Assembly (NCBI RefSeq): GCF_008274785.1 | Contig: NZ_VTPU01000001.1 | Span: 310,001 to 374,000, forward strand | Source of the DNA: Halomonas eurihalina | GTDB lineage: Bacteria > Pseudomonadota > Gammaproteobacteria > Pseudomonadales > Halomonadaceae | Direction of reading: 5' to 3' | DNA length: 64,000 bases | In this document: one piece after another, positions 54,508-63,713 of the stretch | How positions within the stretch are numbered: position 1 is the stretch's first letter | Layout: every line of letters begins with the position of its first letter | Made by a program: the position numbers and the translations under genes | The notes under the pieces: model-generated | Seen by the model: only the letters and a program-made list of their open reading frames with translations | Told to the model about the DNA's origin: nothing | The model's database searches: none

Positions 54508-54560
54508 GGAAACACAGCATAAATCAGCAAGCATCGTGCAGCCCCTGGTGCACGGCGCGC
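54508..54560 (+). repeat. degenerate single end of the MITE-like family
   Basis: GGAAACACAGCATAAAT (54508-54524) differs in two bases from the left end at 51663, and the following 30 bases share the GCACGG-GC pattern with that copy. No second end is found within the next kilobase, so it is a solo end. It forms part of the leader of the sugar operon. Confidence 0.55.
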
Positions 54561-54577
54561 ATCCCCGTGGAGGACAA

Positions 54578-55768
54578 ATGACGACGGCAAAACGACGCGT
54601 GCGAATGGGCATGATCGGTGGCGGTGAAGGCGCCTTCATCGGCCAGGTCCATCGCCTGGCCGCCGCCCTGGATGGCGAACTGGAGCTGGTCTGCGCCAGC
54701 TTCAGCCGCGACCCGGACAACAACGCCCGCACCGGCGAGGCCTGTGGCCTGCCGGAACGACGCCTTTACCCGGACTGGCAGTCGCTGATCGACGGCGAAC
54801 GCCAGCTTGCCGACGACGAGCGCATGGACGTGCTGGTCGTGGTCACGCCCAATCACCTGCACGTGCCTATCAGCCAGGCGGCGCTCGAGGCGGGCTTCCA
54901 TGTCTTCTGCGAGAAGCCGGCGGCGACCACCCTGGCCGACGCACAACGACTCGCCACCACGCTCGACGCTGGCGACTGCCTCTACGGCCTCGCCCACACC
55001 TACCTCGGCTACCCCATGGTCTGGCAGGCGCGCCGCCTGGTGCGCGATGGCGAGCTCGGCCGCCTGCGCAAGATTCACGTCGAATATCCCCAGGGCTGGC
55101 TCGGCACCCGCCTCGAGGCCACCGGCAACAAGCAGGCCGGCTGGCGCACCGACCCCGATATCGCCGGGGCCAGCGGTTGCATGGCGGATATCGGCACTCA
55201 CGCCTTCGGCCTCGCCGAGTTCATCTCGGGCCACCATGTCACCGAGCTGTGCGCTTCTCTCGGCGTTCATAACGAACAGCGGCGCCTCGACGATGACGGC
55301 GACGCGCTGTTCCGCACGGCCGAGGGCGCCAGCGGCACCCTAACGGCCAGCCAGGTCTGCACCGGCGAGGAGAATGCCTTGAAGATCCGCCTGTATGGCG
55401 AGCGCGGTGCGCTGGAATGGCGGCAGATGGAGCCCAACACCCTGGTGCAGCGGCGCCTCGATGAACCCATGCGCGTGCTGCGTGCAGGCATCGACCAACC
55501 CGGCCTGGCACCGGAAACCCTGGAGCGCCTGCGCCTGCCCGGCGGCCATCCCGAAGGCTATCTGGAAGCCCTGGCCAACCTTTACCGCGACTTCGCCTGT
55601 GCCATTCGACGTGGTGAGCGCGGTGCCGCCGAGGGCGTGCCCGGCATGACCGAAGGCCTGCGTGGCATGGCCTTCATCGAGGCGCTGCTGAAAAGCCAGG
55701 CCAGCACCGCCAAGTGGACGCCGCTCGACGACCAGCCTCGCCAGGATGATGCGGAGACGACGACATGA
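54578..55768 (+). CDS. Gfo/Idh/MocA family oxidoreductase
   Basis: 396 residues from the ATG at 54578 after GTGGAGG. N-terminal Rossmann fold [20 protein letters not shown], the EKP motif in [19 protein letters not shown], and the catalytic region [21 protein letters not shown] with the His of the family. Oxidises a sugar, inositol or deoxy-sugar hydroxyl with NAD(P). First gene of an operon with a sugar isomerase and an MFS permease, under the LacI palindrome. It overlaps the next gene by 4 bp. Substrate unknown. Confidence 0.93.
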   Translation: MTTAKRRVRMGMIGGGEGAFIGQVHRLAAALDGELELVCASFSRDPDNNARTGEACGLPERRLYPDWQSLIDGERQLADDERMDVLVVVTPNHLHVPISQAALEAGFHVFCEKPAATTLADAQRLATTLDAGDCLYGLAHTYLGYPMVWQARRLVRDGELGRLRKIHVEYPQGWLGTRLEATGNKQAGWRTDPDIAGASGCMADIGTHAFGLAEFISGHHVTELCASLGVHNEQRRLDDDGDALFRTAEGASGTLTASQVCTGEENALKIRLYGERGALEWRQMEPNTLVQRRLDEPMRVLRAGIDQPGLAPETLERLRLPGGHPEGYLEALANLYRDFACAIRRGERGAAEGVPGMTEGLRGMAFIEALLKSQASTAKWTPLDDQPRQDDAETTT

Positions 55769-56859
55769 CGAATACGCACGACTCGAATTCACAAGACAGT
55801 GGCATCAAGGGACCGGCGATCTTTCTCGCCCAGTTTCTCGACGATCACTCGCCTTTCAACGATCTCGATTCGATCACCCGCTGGGCCGCCTCGCTGGGGT
55901 ATCGCGGCGTGCAAATGCCGACCGTTGACCCGCGCCTGATCGACCTAGAACTCGCCGCCGAGAGCCAGGATTACTGTGACGAGCTGAACGGACGCTGCGC
56001 CGAGGCAGGCGTGGCGATCAGCGAGTTATCCACCCACCTCCAGGGGCAACTGGTGGCGGTGCACCCCGCCTTCGACGAACTGTTCGACGGCTTCGCCCCC
56101 GCGCACCTGCATGGCCGTCCCGATGCACGACGCCACTGGGCCGAGGAGCAGCTCAAGCTCGCCGCCCGCGCCAGTCGGCGCCTGGGGCTCACAGCGCACG
56201 GCACCTTCTCCGGCGCCCTGCTGTGGCCCTACTTCTATCCCTGGCCGCAGCGCCCGTCGGGGCTGATCGAGGAAGGCTTCGCCGAGCTGGCCCGTCGCTG
56301 GCGGCCGATCCTCGATGTCTTCGACGAACAGGGCGTCGACCTGTGCTTCGAGGTTCATCCGGGCGAGGACCTGCACGACGGCGCTACCTTCGAGCGTTTT
56401 CTCGACGCCGTGGACGACCACCCCAGGGCGAAGATCCTCTTCGACCCCAGCCACATGGTGCTGCAACAACTCGACTATCTGGGTTTCATCGATCGCTACC
56501 ACGAACGGATCGGCATGTTCCACGTCAAGGATGCCGAATTCACGCCCAGCGCCCTCAGCGGTGTCTACGGCGGCTATCAGGGCTGGGTCGATCGCCCCGG
56601 TCGCTTCCGCTCGCTGGGCGATGGCCAGGTCGATTTCAAGGGCATCTTCTCGCGGCTCACCCAGTACGGCTACGACGGCTGGGCAGTGCTCGAATGGGAG
56701 TGCTGCCTCAAGGATGCCGCCCAGGGGGCCGCCGAGGGCGCTCCCTTCATCGCCCAGCACCTGATCCAGCGCGCCGACAAAGCCTTTGACGACTTCGCCG
56801 GCACCGACTCGGACCCCGGGCGCAACCGGCGTCTGCTGGGACTCGGCAACCCTAGCTAG
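55765..56859 (+). CDS. sugar phosphate isomerase/epimerase (xylose isomerase-like TIM barrel)
   Basis: A 364-residue AP-endonuclease-2/xylose-isomerase-like protein. Metal-ligand motifs are visible: CFEVHPGEDLHDG, LFDPSHMVLQQLDY, RIGMFHVKDAEF, and AVLEWECCLKD. The N-terminus PAIFLAQFLDDHSPFNDLDS is specific to a subgroup that occurs with Gfo/Idh/MocA dehydrogenases and probably acts on keto-sugars formed by them. Middle gene of the operon. Confidence 0.92.
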   Translation: MTNTHDSNSQDSGIKGPAIFLAQFLDDHSPFNDLDSITRWAASLGYRGVQMPTVDPRLIDLELAAESQDYCDELNGRCAEAGVAISELSTHLQGQLVAVHPAFDELFDGFAPAHLHGRPDARRHWAEEQLKLAARASRRLGLTAHGTFSGALLWPYFYPWPQRPSGLIEEGFAELARRWRPILDVFDEQGVDLCFEVHPGEDLHDGATFERFLDAVDDHPRAKILFDPSHMVLQQLDYLGFIDRYHERIGMFHVKDAEFTPSALSGVYGGYQGWVDRPGRFRSLGDGQVDFKGIFSRLTQYGYDGWAVLEWECCLKDAAQGAAEGAPFIAQHLIQRADKAFDDFAGTDSDPGRNRRLLGLGNPS

Positions 56860-56890
56860 CCACCAATACGACACAACAACGGAGCACGCC

Positions 56891-58123
56891 ATGCTACGCA
56901 CTCGGCTCGGCCTCATGATGTTTCTGCAGTTCTTCATCTGGGGTGGCTGGTTCGTCACCCTGGGCACCTTTCTTTCCCAGAACCTGGACGCCACCGGAGG
57001 CCAGATCGGCATGGCCTTCTCGACCCAGTCATGGGGGGCGATCATCGCTCCCTTCATCATCGGCCTGATCGCCGATCGTTACTTCAACGCCGAACGCATC
57101 CTCGCCATTTTGCACCTTGCCGGGGCCGCCTTGATGTTCGGCCTGTACCGCTCCCAGGATTTTGCGTCCTTCTATCCGCTGGTCCTGGTCTACATGATCC
57201 TCTACATGCCCACCCTGGCGCTGGTGAACTCGGTCTCCTTCCGCCAGATGCGCGACCCCTCGCAGGAGTTCGCCAAGATTCGGGTCTGGGGCACCATCGG
57301 CTGGATCCTGGCCGGCCTGGCGATCAGCTACCTGTTCTCCTGGGACGGCGCCGAGGCCATCGCCGGCGGTGCGCTGCGCAACACCTTCCTGATGTGCGCC
57401 ATCGCCTCGCTGGTACTGGGCGTCTACTGCTTTACCCTGCCCGCCACGCCCCCCAAGGCGGATATCCGCAAGGGCGGCCTGAAAGAGATTCTCGGGCTCG
57501 ATGCCCTGCAACTGCTCAAGGACCGCAACTACGCGATCTTCTTCATCGCCTCGGTGCTGATCTGCATTCCGCTGGCCTTCTACTATCAGAACGCCAACCC
57601 TTTCCTGGCGGAGATCGGCGTGGCCAACCCCACCGGCAAGATGACCCTGGGGCAGATCTCGGAAGTCCTGTTCATGCTGTTGTTGCCGGTGTTCATCCAC
57701 CGCTTCGGTATCAAGATCACCCTGATCGTCGGCATGCTGGCCTGGGCGGTGCGCTATGCCCTCTTCGCCTTCGGTGATGCCGGTGAAGGCGTCTACATGC
57801 TGCTGATCGGCATTGCCCTGCACGGCGTCTGCTACGACTTCTTCTTCGTTTCGGGGCAGATCTACACCGATGCACGCGCCGGTGAACGCTTCCAGAGCGC
57901 GGCCCAGGGCATGATCACCCTGGCCACCTACGGCGTCGGTATGCTGATCGGCTTCTGGGTCGCCGGCCTGGTCACCGACCACTACGTCACCGCCGAGGGC
58001 CACGACTGGTACGGCATCTGGCTGTTCCCCGCCCTTTTCGCCCTCGCCGTCCTGTTGCTGTTCCTGGTGGCCTTCAAGGACAAGGACCGGGCCAGCGCGA
58101 GTTCCGAAACGAGCCGCACCTGA
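56891..58123 (+). CDS. MFS transporter, nucleoside:H+ symporter-like (NHS family)
   Basis: 410 residues from the ATG at 56891 after GGAGCACG; an in-frame start upstream would lie inside the previous gene. Twelve helices; RLGLMMFLQFFIWGGWFVTLG is the NHS family start, and the N-terminal half has FAKIRVWGTIGWILAGLAIS. Relatives include NupG, XapB and YegT. In this operon it probably imports the sugar or nucleoside-like substrate for the two enzymes. Confidence 0.9.
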   Translation: MLRTRLGLMMFLQFFIWGGWFVTLGTFLSQNLDATGGQIGMAFSTQSWGAIIAPFIIGLIADRYFNAERILAILHLAGAALMFGLYRSQDFASFYPLVLVYMILYMPTLALVNSVSFRQMRDPSQEFAKIRVWGTIGWILAGLAISYLFSWDGAEAIAGGALRNTFLMCAIASLVLGVYCFTLPATPPKADIRKGGLKEILGLDALQLLKDRNYAIFFIASVLICIPLAFYYQNANPFLAEIGVANPTGKMTLGQISEVLFMLLLPVFIHRFGIKITLIVGMLAWAVRYALFAFGDAGEGVYMLLIGIALHGVCYDFFFVSGQIYTDARAGERFQSAAQGMITLATYGVGMLIGFWVAGLVTDHYVTAEGHDWYGIWLFPALFALAVLLLFLVAFKDKDRASASSETSRT

Positions 58124-58133
58124 ACCTGCCTGC

Positions 58134-58169
58134 GATCCGTTCGTCGACGCTATGCCCGGCGAACGGATC
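58134..58169. terminator. terminator between the sugar operon and the L,D-transpeptidase gene
   Basis: GATCCGTTCG (58134-58143) and CGAACGGATC (58160-58169) form a perfect 10-bp stem with a 16-base loop, 10 bp after the MFS stop. No T tract. Confidence 0.5.
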
Positions 58170-58173
58170 AACC

Positions 58174-58258
58174 TCCCTCAAAGCGCCTCGGATCTCAAGG
58201 CGCTATCAATCTCAAGGCGTTATCAATCTCAAGGCGCTGCCGATCTCAAAGCGTCACT
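58174..58258. repeat. 17-bp tandem repeat array at the 3' end of the L,D-transpeptidase gene
   Basis: Five units of about 17 bp with the core CTCAAGGCG (58174, 58191, 58208, 58225, 58242), the outer ones less well conserved. The last unit contains the transpeptidase stop codon. Copy number may vary. Confidence 0.8.
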
Positions 58259-59886
58259 GACCGATCCAGCGCCTCGATCAAGGCACCGTCGCGATCATAG
58301 ATATCCGGCCGGAAGGCCAACTCTCCGTCGGGTTCAGGCTGCACGGTCCAGTAATGCAGCACGACCGGCACGTGACGCGCCAGCAGCACGTTGCGGGTCT
58401 TGCCATCGGCGATCAAGCGACGGACATTGGCCCGGGTGTCGGTATCGTCGAACAGCAACTGCGCCAGTTCGAGTACGCCTTCCACTCGGATGCAGCCAGA
58501 ACTCAGTGCCCGTTGTGAGCGACTGAACAGCCCGCGCGATGGCGTATCGTGCAGGTAGACCATGTGATCGTTGGGGAAACGCACCACCAACTGCCCGAGG
58601 GGATTGTTCGGCCCGGCCTGCTGGCGCAGCATCACCCCGCCGGGATTCGACCAGTCGATGCTGTTCGGGTCCAGTTGTTTGCCCGAGGGGCTGAGTACCG
58701 AGAGGTTCTTGGTCGCCAGATACCCGGGATCGCGCCGCACCTTGGGCAGCACATCCTCGCGCATGATGGTCGGTGGCACCGTCCAGGTCGGATTAATGGT
58801 CAAATGGGTGATCTCGGAGCGCAGCGACGGCGTCCGTCGATAGGGTTGCCCCACCACGATTCTGGCCCGCCAGGTGTCGCCGTTGGGGCGGAAATAGCGC
58901 AGGTCATAGCCGGCGATGTCGACCAGCACGAAGGATTCCGGCAGCCCGTGCAACAGCCAGCGGGCACGTTCCATGTTGGCGCGAATCTGATCAATGCGAC
59001 GATCGACGCTCATGTTCAGGGCCTCGAGCGTGCGCGGCCCCACCACGCCATCATCGGCCAGCAGGTGGTGACGCTGGAAGCGTCGCACGGCATCGACCAG
59101 GGCCTCGTCATAGACCCTCGGTTCCGGTGCCTGCAGTTCGACGGACGGATAGTAGCCCTCGTCGGCGGCCACCACCTGAGTATTGCCGATCGACGCCAGG
59201 CGCTCGCGCAATGCCGTTACGCCTTCGCCCGTGTCACCTGGGCGCAGCGGTTCCTCGACGCTCATCAGCGCCGGCCAGCCGCCCTGACGTTCGATCTCGC
59301 GGTAGTGGGCCAACCCCTCGCGCAACTGCTCATAGGGTTCATAGGGCGGACGTGCCAGGTCGATCGCCGCGGACACGTCACCGTCGTCCAACGCCCGCGA
59401 GATGGCGGCCAGGTCGAGCGAGGGCGGCTCGATGGACAGATCCCAGTCGTCATCGATGCGATGCGGATCGACCTTGCCACGCTGCAGGTGCATCAGGGCC
59501 GTCATCAGGGTACGACTGGCCTGCAATTCGAAGCGGGCCCGAGTCTCGTCATCGGTACCGTCCATGAGCGCCGTCCGGGCCGCTGCCTGGAGCTCGTCGG
59601 GCCGATAGTCGCTCGGTACGAGACCGTCCGCGTCCAGCGTCTTCAGAGACTCGACCAGGGCGTCCACGATCTCGGCATCCTGCCAGATCGGGTGATCACC
59701 CCGCACCGCATAGAGATTGCGCAGTCGAGAGGAGGCCTCGGCCAGTCGTTCCTCCAGCGCTTGGCCGCCCTTCGGTGAAGCCGGGGCATCCGACTGGGCC
59801 ATGGCAGGGCCGCTCAGTGCCAGCCAGGCTCCGAGGATCCAAGCGCCTCGATGCAAACGTGTATACCGAACCTCGGTGGCGAACAT
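58246..59886 (-). CDS. murein L,D-transpeptidase (YcbB/LdtD-like)
   Basis: 546 residues from the ATG at 59886 after GGGAGGTC, opening a signal peptide (GAWILGAWLALSGPAMAQ). A helical region (about 30-230), a peptidoglycan-binding-1 domain (FQRHHLLADDGVVGPRTLEALN), then the YkuD catalytic domain with the active Cys in ALSSGCIRVEG and HxxTPSR upstream (YLHDTPSRGLF). Makes 3-3 cross-links or anchors lipoproteins in peptidoglycan. Size matches YcbB (615) minus some loops. Its stop lies in a repeat array. Confidence 0.92.
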   Translation of the reverse strand: MFATEVRYTRLHRGAWILGAWLALSGPAMAQSDAPASPKGGQALEERLAEASSRLRNLYAVRGDHPIWQDAEIVDALVESLKTLDADGLVPSDYRPDELQAAARTALMDGTDDETRARFELQASRTLMTALMHLQRGKVDPHRIDDDWDLSIEPPSLDLAAISRALDDGDVSAAIDLARPPYEPYEQLREGLAHYREIERQGGWPALMSVEEPLRPGDTGEGVTALRERLASIGNTQVVAADEGYYPSVELQAPEPRVYDEALVDAVRRFQRHHLLADDGVVGPRTLEALNMSVDRRIDQIRANMERARWLLHGLPESFVLVDIAGYDLRYFRPNGDTWRARIVVGQPYRRTPSLRSEITHLTINPTWTVPPTIMREDVLPKVRRDPGYLATKNLSVLSPSGKQLDPNSIDWSNPGGVMLRQQAGPNNPLGQLVVRFPNDHMVYLHDTPSRGLFSRSQRALSSGCIRVEGVLELAQLLFDDTDTRANVRRLIADGKTRNVLLARHVPVVLHYWTVQPEPDGELAFRPDIYDRDGALIEALDRSVTL

Positions 59887-60056
59887 GACGTGACCTCCCT
59901 GCGAATCGTCGACAAAATTGGCCATCCAGGCCAGTATCGTCATAATAATGCCAGACGGCGCACAATGGGAAAGCGTCGAAGGGAATACAAACTGGGCCCG
60001 GGACGATCTCCACAGATCGATACTGGTTCCAACTATCATCGACGGGAACTCGCGGG

Positions 60057-60785
60057 ATGCCAAATTGCAAGCTTCGCCGATCGATCGGCCTCTTACTGAT
60101 CGGCGCCTTGACGTTATTCACCTCCCCGCTACTGGCGGGGGACTTCATGGTCCGGGCCTTCACGCCCCAGCAACTCGATCAGCCTCCCCTGGCACAACAG
60201 TTGGCCCATATGGCGCCCCACGCCAATCCCGGCGTTCTCCATCTGGCCGCCCGAGCGCTCAACTGTGCCGACCCCGGGGCCGACCGCCTGGCAGTAATCG
60301 ACTTCTCGCTGCCCTCCACCGAGCCCAGGCTGTGGGTTTTTGACCTGCGCCACGACCGCTTGATGTTCCGCGAACTGGTCTCGCATGGCCAGGGGTCCGG
60401 CGACAACATGGCCTCGGCCTTTTCCAATATTCCCGAGAGCCACCAATCCAGTATCGGGCTGTTTCGCACCCTCAACAGCTATGAAGGCAGCAACGGTTAT
60501 TCCCTGCGCCTCAAGGGACTGGAACCGGGCGTCAACGACCTGGCTTACGAGCGCGCCATCGTGATGCACGGGGCCGACTACGTCAGTGAAGACTTCATCG
60601 AGAAGGCTGGCCGCCTGGGCCGCAGCCACGGCTGCCCTGCGGTACGCGAGGAAATCGCCGTACCGTTGATCAACAGCATCAAGGATCAGCAATACCTCTT
60701 TACTTACTATCCCGACCAGGAATGGCTCAGCCAGTCCACCTATCTGCGTTGCCCCGGCAACGATTCACGACTCGCCATGCAATGA
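60057..60785 (+). CDS. murein L,D-transpeptidase catalytic-domain family protein
   Basis: A 242-residue secreted protein with a signal peptide (cleaved near LLAG). The SHGCPAV motif near residue 197 contains the YkuD-type Cys, with the His in IVMHGADYVS. It lacks a peptidoglycan-binding domain. Relatives are annotated as L,D-transpeptidase catalytic-domain proteins of small size, with a partly open substrate. It is divergent from the YcbB-like gene, sharing its promoter region. Confidence 0.88.
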   Translation: MPNCKLRRSIGLLLIGALTLFTSPLLAGDFMVRAFTPQQLDQPPLAQQLAHMAPHANPGVLHLAARALNCADPGADRLAVIDFSLPSTEPRLWVFDLRHDRLMFRELVSHGQGSGDNMASAFSNIPESHQSSIGLFRTLNSYEGSNGYSLRLKGLEPGVNDLAYERAIVMHGADYVSEDFIEKAGRLGRSHGCPAVREEIAVPLINSIKDQQYLFTYYPDQEWLSQSTYLRCPGNDSRLAMQ

Positions 60786-60789
60786 GTCG

Positions 60790-60823
60790 AACGCCCCGCC
60801 TTCCGGCACCAAGGCGGGGCGTT
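60790..60823 (+). terminator. terminator after the small L,D-transpeptidase gene
   Basis: AACGCCCCGCCTT (60790-60802) and AAGGCGGGGCGTT (60811-60823) form a perfect 13-bp stem with an 8-base loop 5 bp after the stop. No long T tract follows. Confidence 0.75.
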
Positions 60824-61067
60824 GCCTCACTTTCTCGCACTGCCATGTATCGCCACATCCCTCTCCGATGGCTCATTCCACCCCATATTTCGTTATAGGC
60901 GACTGAATATAAACGCCATATAAAATCATGGCAGACCATGTGCTTGGTTAACACCAAAGAAATGGTGGACGTGGACCAGGCCCCTCGCGGTACGAGTGCG
61001 TCGAACCCGACCTTCAACGACGAAGGCCCGGCTCGTGTTGTTCGACAATCACTCGACGAGGCTCCCC

Positions 61068-62417
61068 ATGGAAATCCGCAACAAGGCCAACAGGATTCGC
61101 CTGTTCACCCTCAAGACGCCGCAGATGCGCGCCTTCCACTTTTCGTGGTTCGCCTTTCACATCTGCTTTTTCGGCTGGTTCGGCATCGCCCCGCTGATGG
61201 CGGTGGTCCGCGATGACCTCGGCCTGACCAAGACCCAGATCGGCAACACCATCATCGCCTCGGTGGCCATCACCGTGATCGTGCGGCTGGCCATCGGCGT
61301 GCTCTGCGACCGCATCGGCCCGCGTCGCGCCTACACCTGGCTGCTGTGCCTGGGCTCGCTGCCGGTGATGAGCATCGCCCTGGCCGACAGCTTCGAGGCC
61401 TTCTTCCTCGCCAGGCTGGCCATCGGTGCCATCGGCGCTTCTTTCGTGATCACCCAGTATCACACCTCGATCATGTTCGCCCCCAATGTGGTCGGCACCG
61501 CCAATGCCACCTCGGCCGGCTGGGGCAACCTGGGCGGCGGCACCACCCAGATCCTGATGCCGCTGATCTTCTCCGGCCTTCTGATGCTCGGCGTCAACGA
61601 GGCGCTGGGCTGGCGCCTGGCCATGGTAGTGCCCGGCGTCGTGTTGTTCCTCTGCGGTATCGCCTACTACGTTTTTACCCAGGATGCTCCCGACGGCAAT
61701 TTCGACGAGCTTCGCGCACGCGGCGAACTGCCGCCAGCCAGCGGCGAGAACGGCATGGGCCGCAGTTTCGCCGCTGCCGCCAAGGACATCCGCGTCTGGG
61801 CATTGTTCGTGGTCTACGCCGCCTGCTTCGGGGTCGAGCTGACCATCAACAACATCGCCGCCATCTATTACTTCGACAACTTCGACCTGACACTGGCCAC
61901 TGCCGGCCTGATCGCCGGGCTGTTCGGCCTGATGAATCTCTTCGCCCGCACCCTGGGCGGCGTCTTCTCCGATCTGTTCGCCCGCAACGGCGGCCTCAAG
62001 GGTCGGGTTCGCTGGTTGTTCTTCGCCATGCTCTGCGAGGGCGTGGCCCTGATGTTCTTCTCGCAGATGCAGGTCCTGGCGCTGGCCATCGCCATCATGC
62101 TGGTGTTCAGCCTCTTCGTGCAGATGGCCGAGGGTGCCACCTTCGGCATCGTGCCCTTCGTCAACAAGAAGGCGCTCGGCGCCGTGGCCGGTATCGTCGG
62201 TGCGGGTGGCAACGCCGGGGCTGTGGCGGCCGGCTTTCTGTTTCGCTCCGAATCGCTCAGCTACCAGCAGGGGCTCTTCTACCTCGGCATCGCCGTGGTG
62301 ATCGCCGCCCTCTGTACCCTGGTGGTGCGCTTCTCCCCCGAAATCGAGGCCGAGGAAACCGCTGCCTATCGCGACGCCGCCGGCGACAGCGGCTCCGGCG
62401 CCCTCTCGCTGCGCTGA
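61068..62417 (+). CDS. NarK/NasA family nitrate/nitrite transporter (MFS)
   Basis: 449 residues from the ATG at 61068 after CGAGG. Twelve helices; the N-terminus FHFSWFAFHICFFGWFGIAP and the nitrate signature in TM5, SAGWGNLGGGTTQ, with its counterpart in TM11 (AGIVGAGGNAGAVAAGF), identify the nitrate porter family. Imports nitrate for assimilation or exchanges nitrite. No nitrate reductase genes lie nearby. A hairpin terminator follows. Confidence 0.93.
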   Translation: MEIRNKANRIRLFTLKTPQMRAFHFSWFAFHICFFGWFGIAPLMAVVRDDLGLTKTQIGNTIIASVAITVIVRLAIGVLCDRIGPRRAYTWLLCLGSLPVMSIALADSFEAFFLARLAIGAIGASFVITQYHTSIMFAPNVVGTANATSAGWGNLGGGTTQILMPLIFSGLLMLGVNEALGWRLAMVVPGVVLFLCGIAYYVFTQDAPDGNFDELRARGELPPASGENGMGRSFAAAAKDIRVWALFVVYAACFGVELTINNIAAIYYFDNFDLTLATAGLIAGLFGLMNLFARTLGGVFSDLFARNGGLKGRVRWLFFAMLCEGVALMFFSQMQVLALAIAIMLVFSLFVQMAEGATFGIVPFVNKKALGAVAGIVGAGGNAGAVAAGFLFRSESLSYQQGLFYLGIAVVIAALCTLVVRFSPEIEAEETAAYRDAAGDSGSGALSLR

Positions 62418-62431
62418 TAACGCCTTCCCCG

Positions 62432-62470
62432 GAAACGCCCGCGCTGCGACAACGCATCGGGGGCGTTTTA
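62432..62470 (+). terminator. terminator after the nitrate transporter
   Basis: AACGCCC and GGGCGTT pair across about 20 bases, followed by TTATG, shortly after the transporter stop. Confidence 0.65.
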
Positions 62471-62504
62471 TGCTTTCCAACCCCATGCGACGTCACCACT
62501 ATCT

Positions 62505-62537
62505 GGGAAGCGCTGCACAAATCGTGCAGTGTTTCCC
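62505..62537. repeat. short palindromic copy of the MITE-end family
   Basis: GGGAAGCGCTGCAC (62505-62518) and GTGCAGTGTTTCCC (62524-62537) pair with two mismatches around a 5-base loop. Both arms resemble the GGGAAACACTGC ends of the element at 51663, here reduced to the two ends almost touching. It sits in the gap between the nitrate transporter and peroxiredoxin genes. Confidence 0.55.
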
Positions 62538-62629
62538 CTCACGTTGCAGAGCCACTCATATATGCCCATGCTGGAACCTGCAATACGGCGGCTTCTTGCC
62601 GTCTCTATCCAATGTGAAAGGAGCCTGAA

Positions 62630-63103
62630 ATGACGATCGCCATCGGTGACCGCATCCCCGACATCACCCTCAAGACCAACGGCGAGCAAGGGCCGGAGGA
62701 CATCTCCACCGGCGAGCTGTTCGCCGGCAAGCGCGTGGTGCTGTTCGCGGTGCCGGGCGCCTTCACCCCCGGCTGCTCCAACACGCACATGCCGGGTTTC
62801 GTGGTCAACGCCGACAAGCTGCTCGACAAGGTGGATGTCGTGGCCTGCATGGCCGTCAACGACGCCTTCGTGATGGATGCCTGGCAGAAGGACCAGAACG
62901 CCGAACACATCACCATGCTGGCCGATGGCAACGCCGAGTTCGCCCGCGCCCTGGGCCTGGAGATGGATGCCAGCGCGGGCGGCATGGGCACGCGCAGCAA
63001 GCGCTTTGCCCTGATCGCCAATAACGGCGTGGTGGAGTACCTCGGCGTCGACACCAAGGGCGTGGAGCAGAGCAGTGCCGAAACAGTGCTGGCACAGCTC
63101 TGA
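62630..63103 (+). CDS. peroxiredoxin (Prx5-like, thioredoxin fold)
   Basis: A 157-residue protein. The peroxidatic Cys49 is in PGAFTPGCSNTHMPGF, and Cys73 (VDVVACMAVND) could be the resolving Cys in a one- or two-Cys mechanism. GGMGTRSKRFALIANNGVVEYLG is the usual C-terminal strand motif. Reduces peroxides using thioredoxin or glutaredoxin. Single gene, followed 52 bp later by the GFA-domain gene. Confidence 0.94.
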   Translation: MTIAIGDRIPDITLKTNGEQGPEDISTGELFAGKRVVLFAVPGAFTPGCSNTHMPGFVVNADKLLDKVDVVACMAVNDAFVMDAWQKDQNAEHITMLADGNAEFARALGLEMDASAGGMGTRSKRFALIANNGVVEYLGVDTKGVEQSSAETVLAQL

Positions 63104-63155
63104 AAGAACATAGCAACATCATGATGGCCGACACTCGGCCACCAAGGAGATGACC

Positions 63156-63584
63156 ATGAACGATGCCATGACCCTGCGCGGCAGTTGTCTGTGCGGCGCC
63201 GTGACGCTCTCCGTCGAAGCCGAACGCCAGAATGTCGCCGCCTGCCATTGCCAGATGTGCCGCACCTGGGGCGGTGGTCCCCTGCTGGCCATGGAGTCGG
63301 TGGGCCGCGCCACTCTCGAGGGCGAGGATCAAGTCAGCATCTATGCCTCATCCGACTGGGCGGAACGCGGTTTCTGCCGACACTGCGGTACCCACCTGTT
63401 CTACCGACTCAAGACCGGAGAACACTATGCCGTGCCGGTAGGCCTGGTCGACAGTGGAGAGGCCTGGACCTTCGACTCGCAGATCTTCATCGACGAGAAG
63501 CCGGCCTGGTACCACTTCGGCAACGCCACCCAGGATCTCACCGGCCAGCAGGTCTTCGAGGCCTTTCAGGCCGGCGAGGAGTAG
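63156..63584 (+). CDS. GFA domain protein (glutathione-dependent formaldehyde-activating enzyme-like)
   Basis: 142 residues from the ATG at 63156, chosen because AAGGAG lies 6 bp before it; an ATG two codons upstream touches that site. The zinc-site Cys patterns are visible: SCLCGAV, ACHCQMCRTWGG, and FCRHCGTHLFYR. GFA-fold proteins bind glutathione and metals; only some act on formaldehyde. It follows the peroxiredoxin gene, which suggests a common stress setting, but no shared promoter is shown. Confidence 0.92.
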   Translation: MNDAMTLRGSCLCGAVTLSVEAERQNVAACHCQMCRTWGGGPLLAMESVGRATLEGEDQVSIYASSDWAERGFCRHCGTHLFYRLKTGEHYAVPVGLVDSGEAWTFDSQIFIDEKPAWYHFGNATQDLTGQQVFEAFQAGEE

Positions 63585-63713
63585 CCCTGGCCATTCGAGC
63601 GGGAGACAACCTCCTCCCGCTCGTTCCCGCCTGTCATACCCGGCCCATTCCGCTCTTTTCCTCTTCGAACGACATGCAGGATCACACCACCTCTGCCATT
63701 TCACGGGGATCCC

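Noticed and set aside
58174..58258. Possible CRISPR or iteron origin
   Set aside because: Seventeen-base units without spacers, no replication initiator gene; simple tandem repeat is enough.
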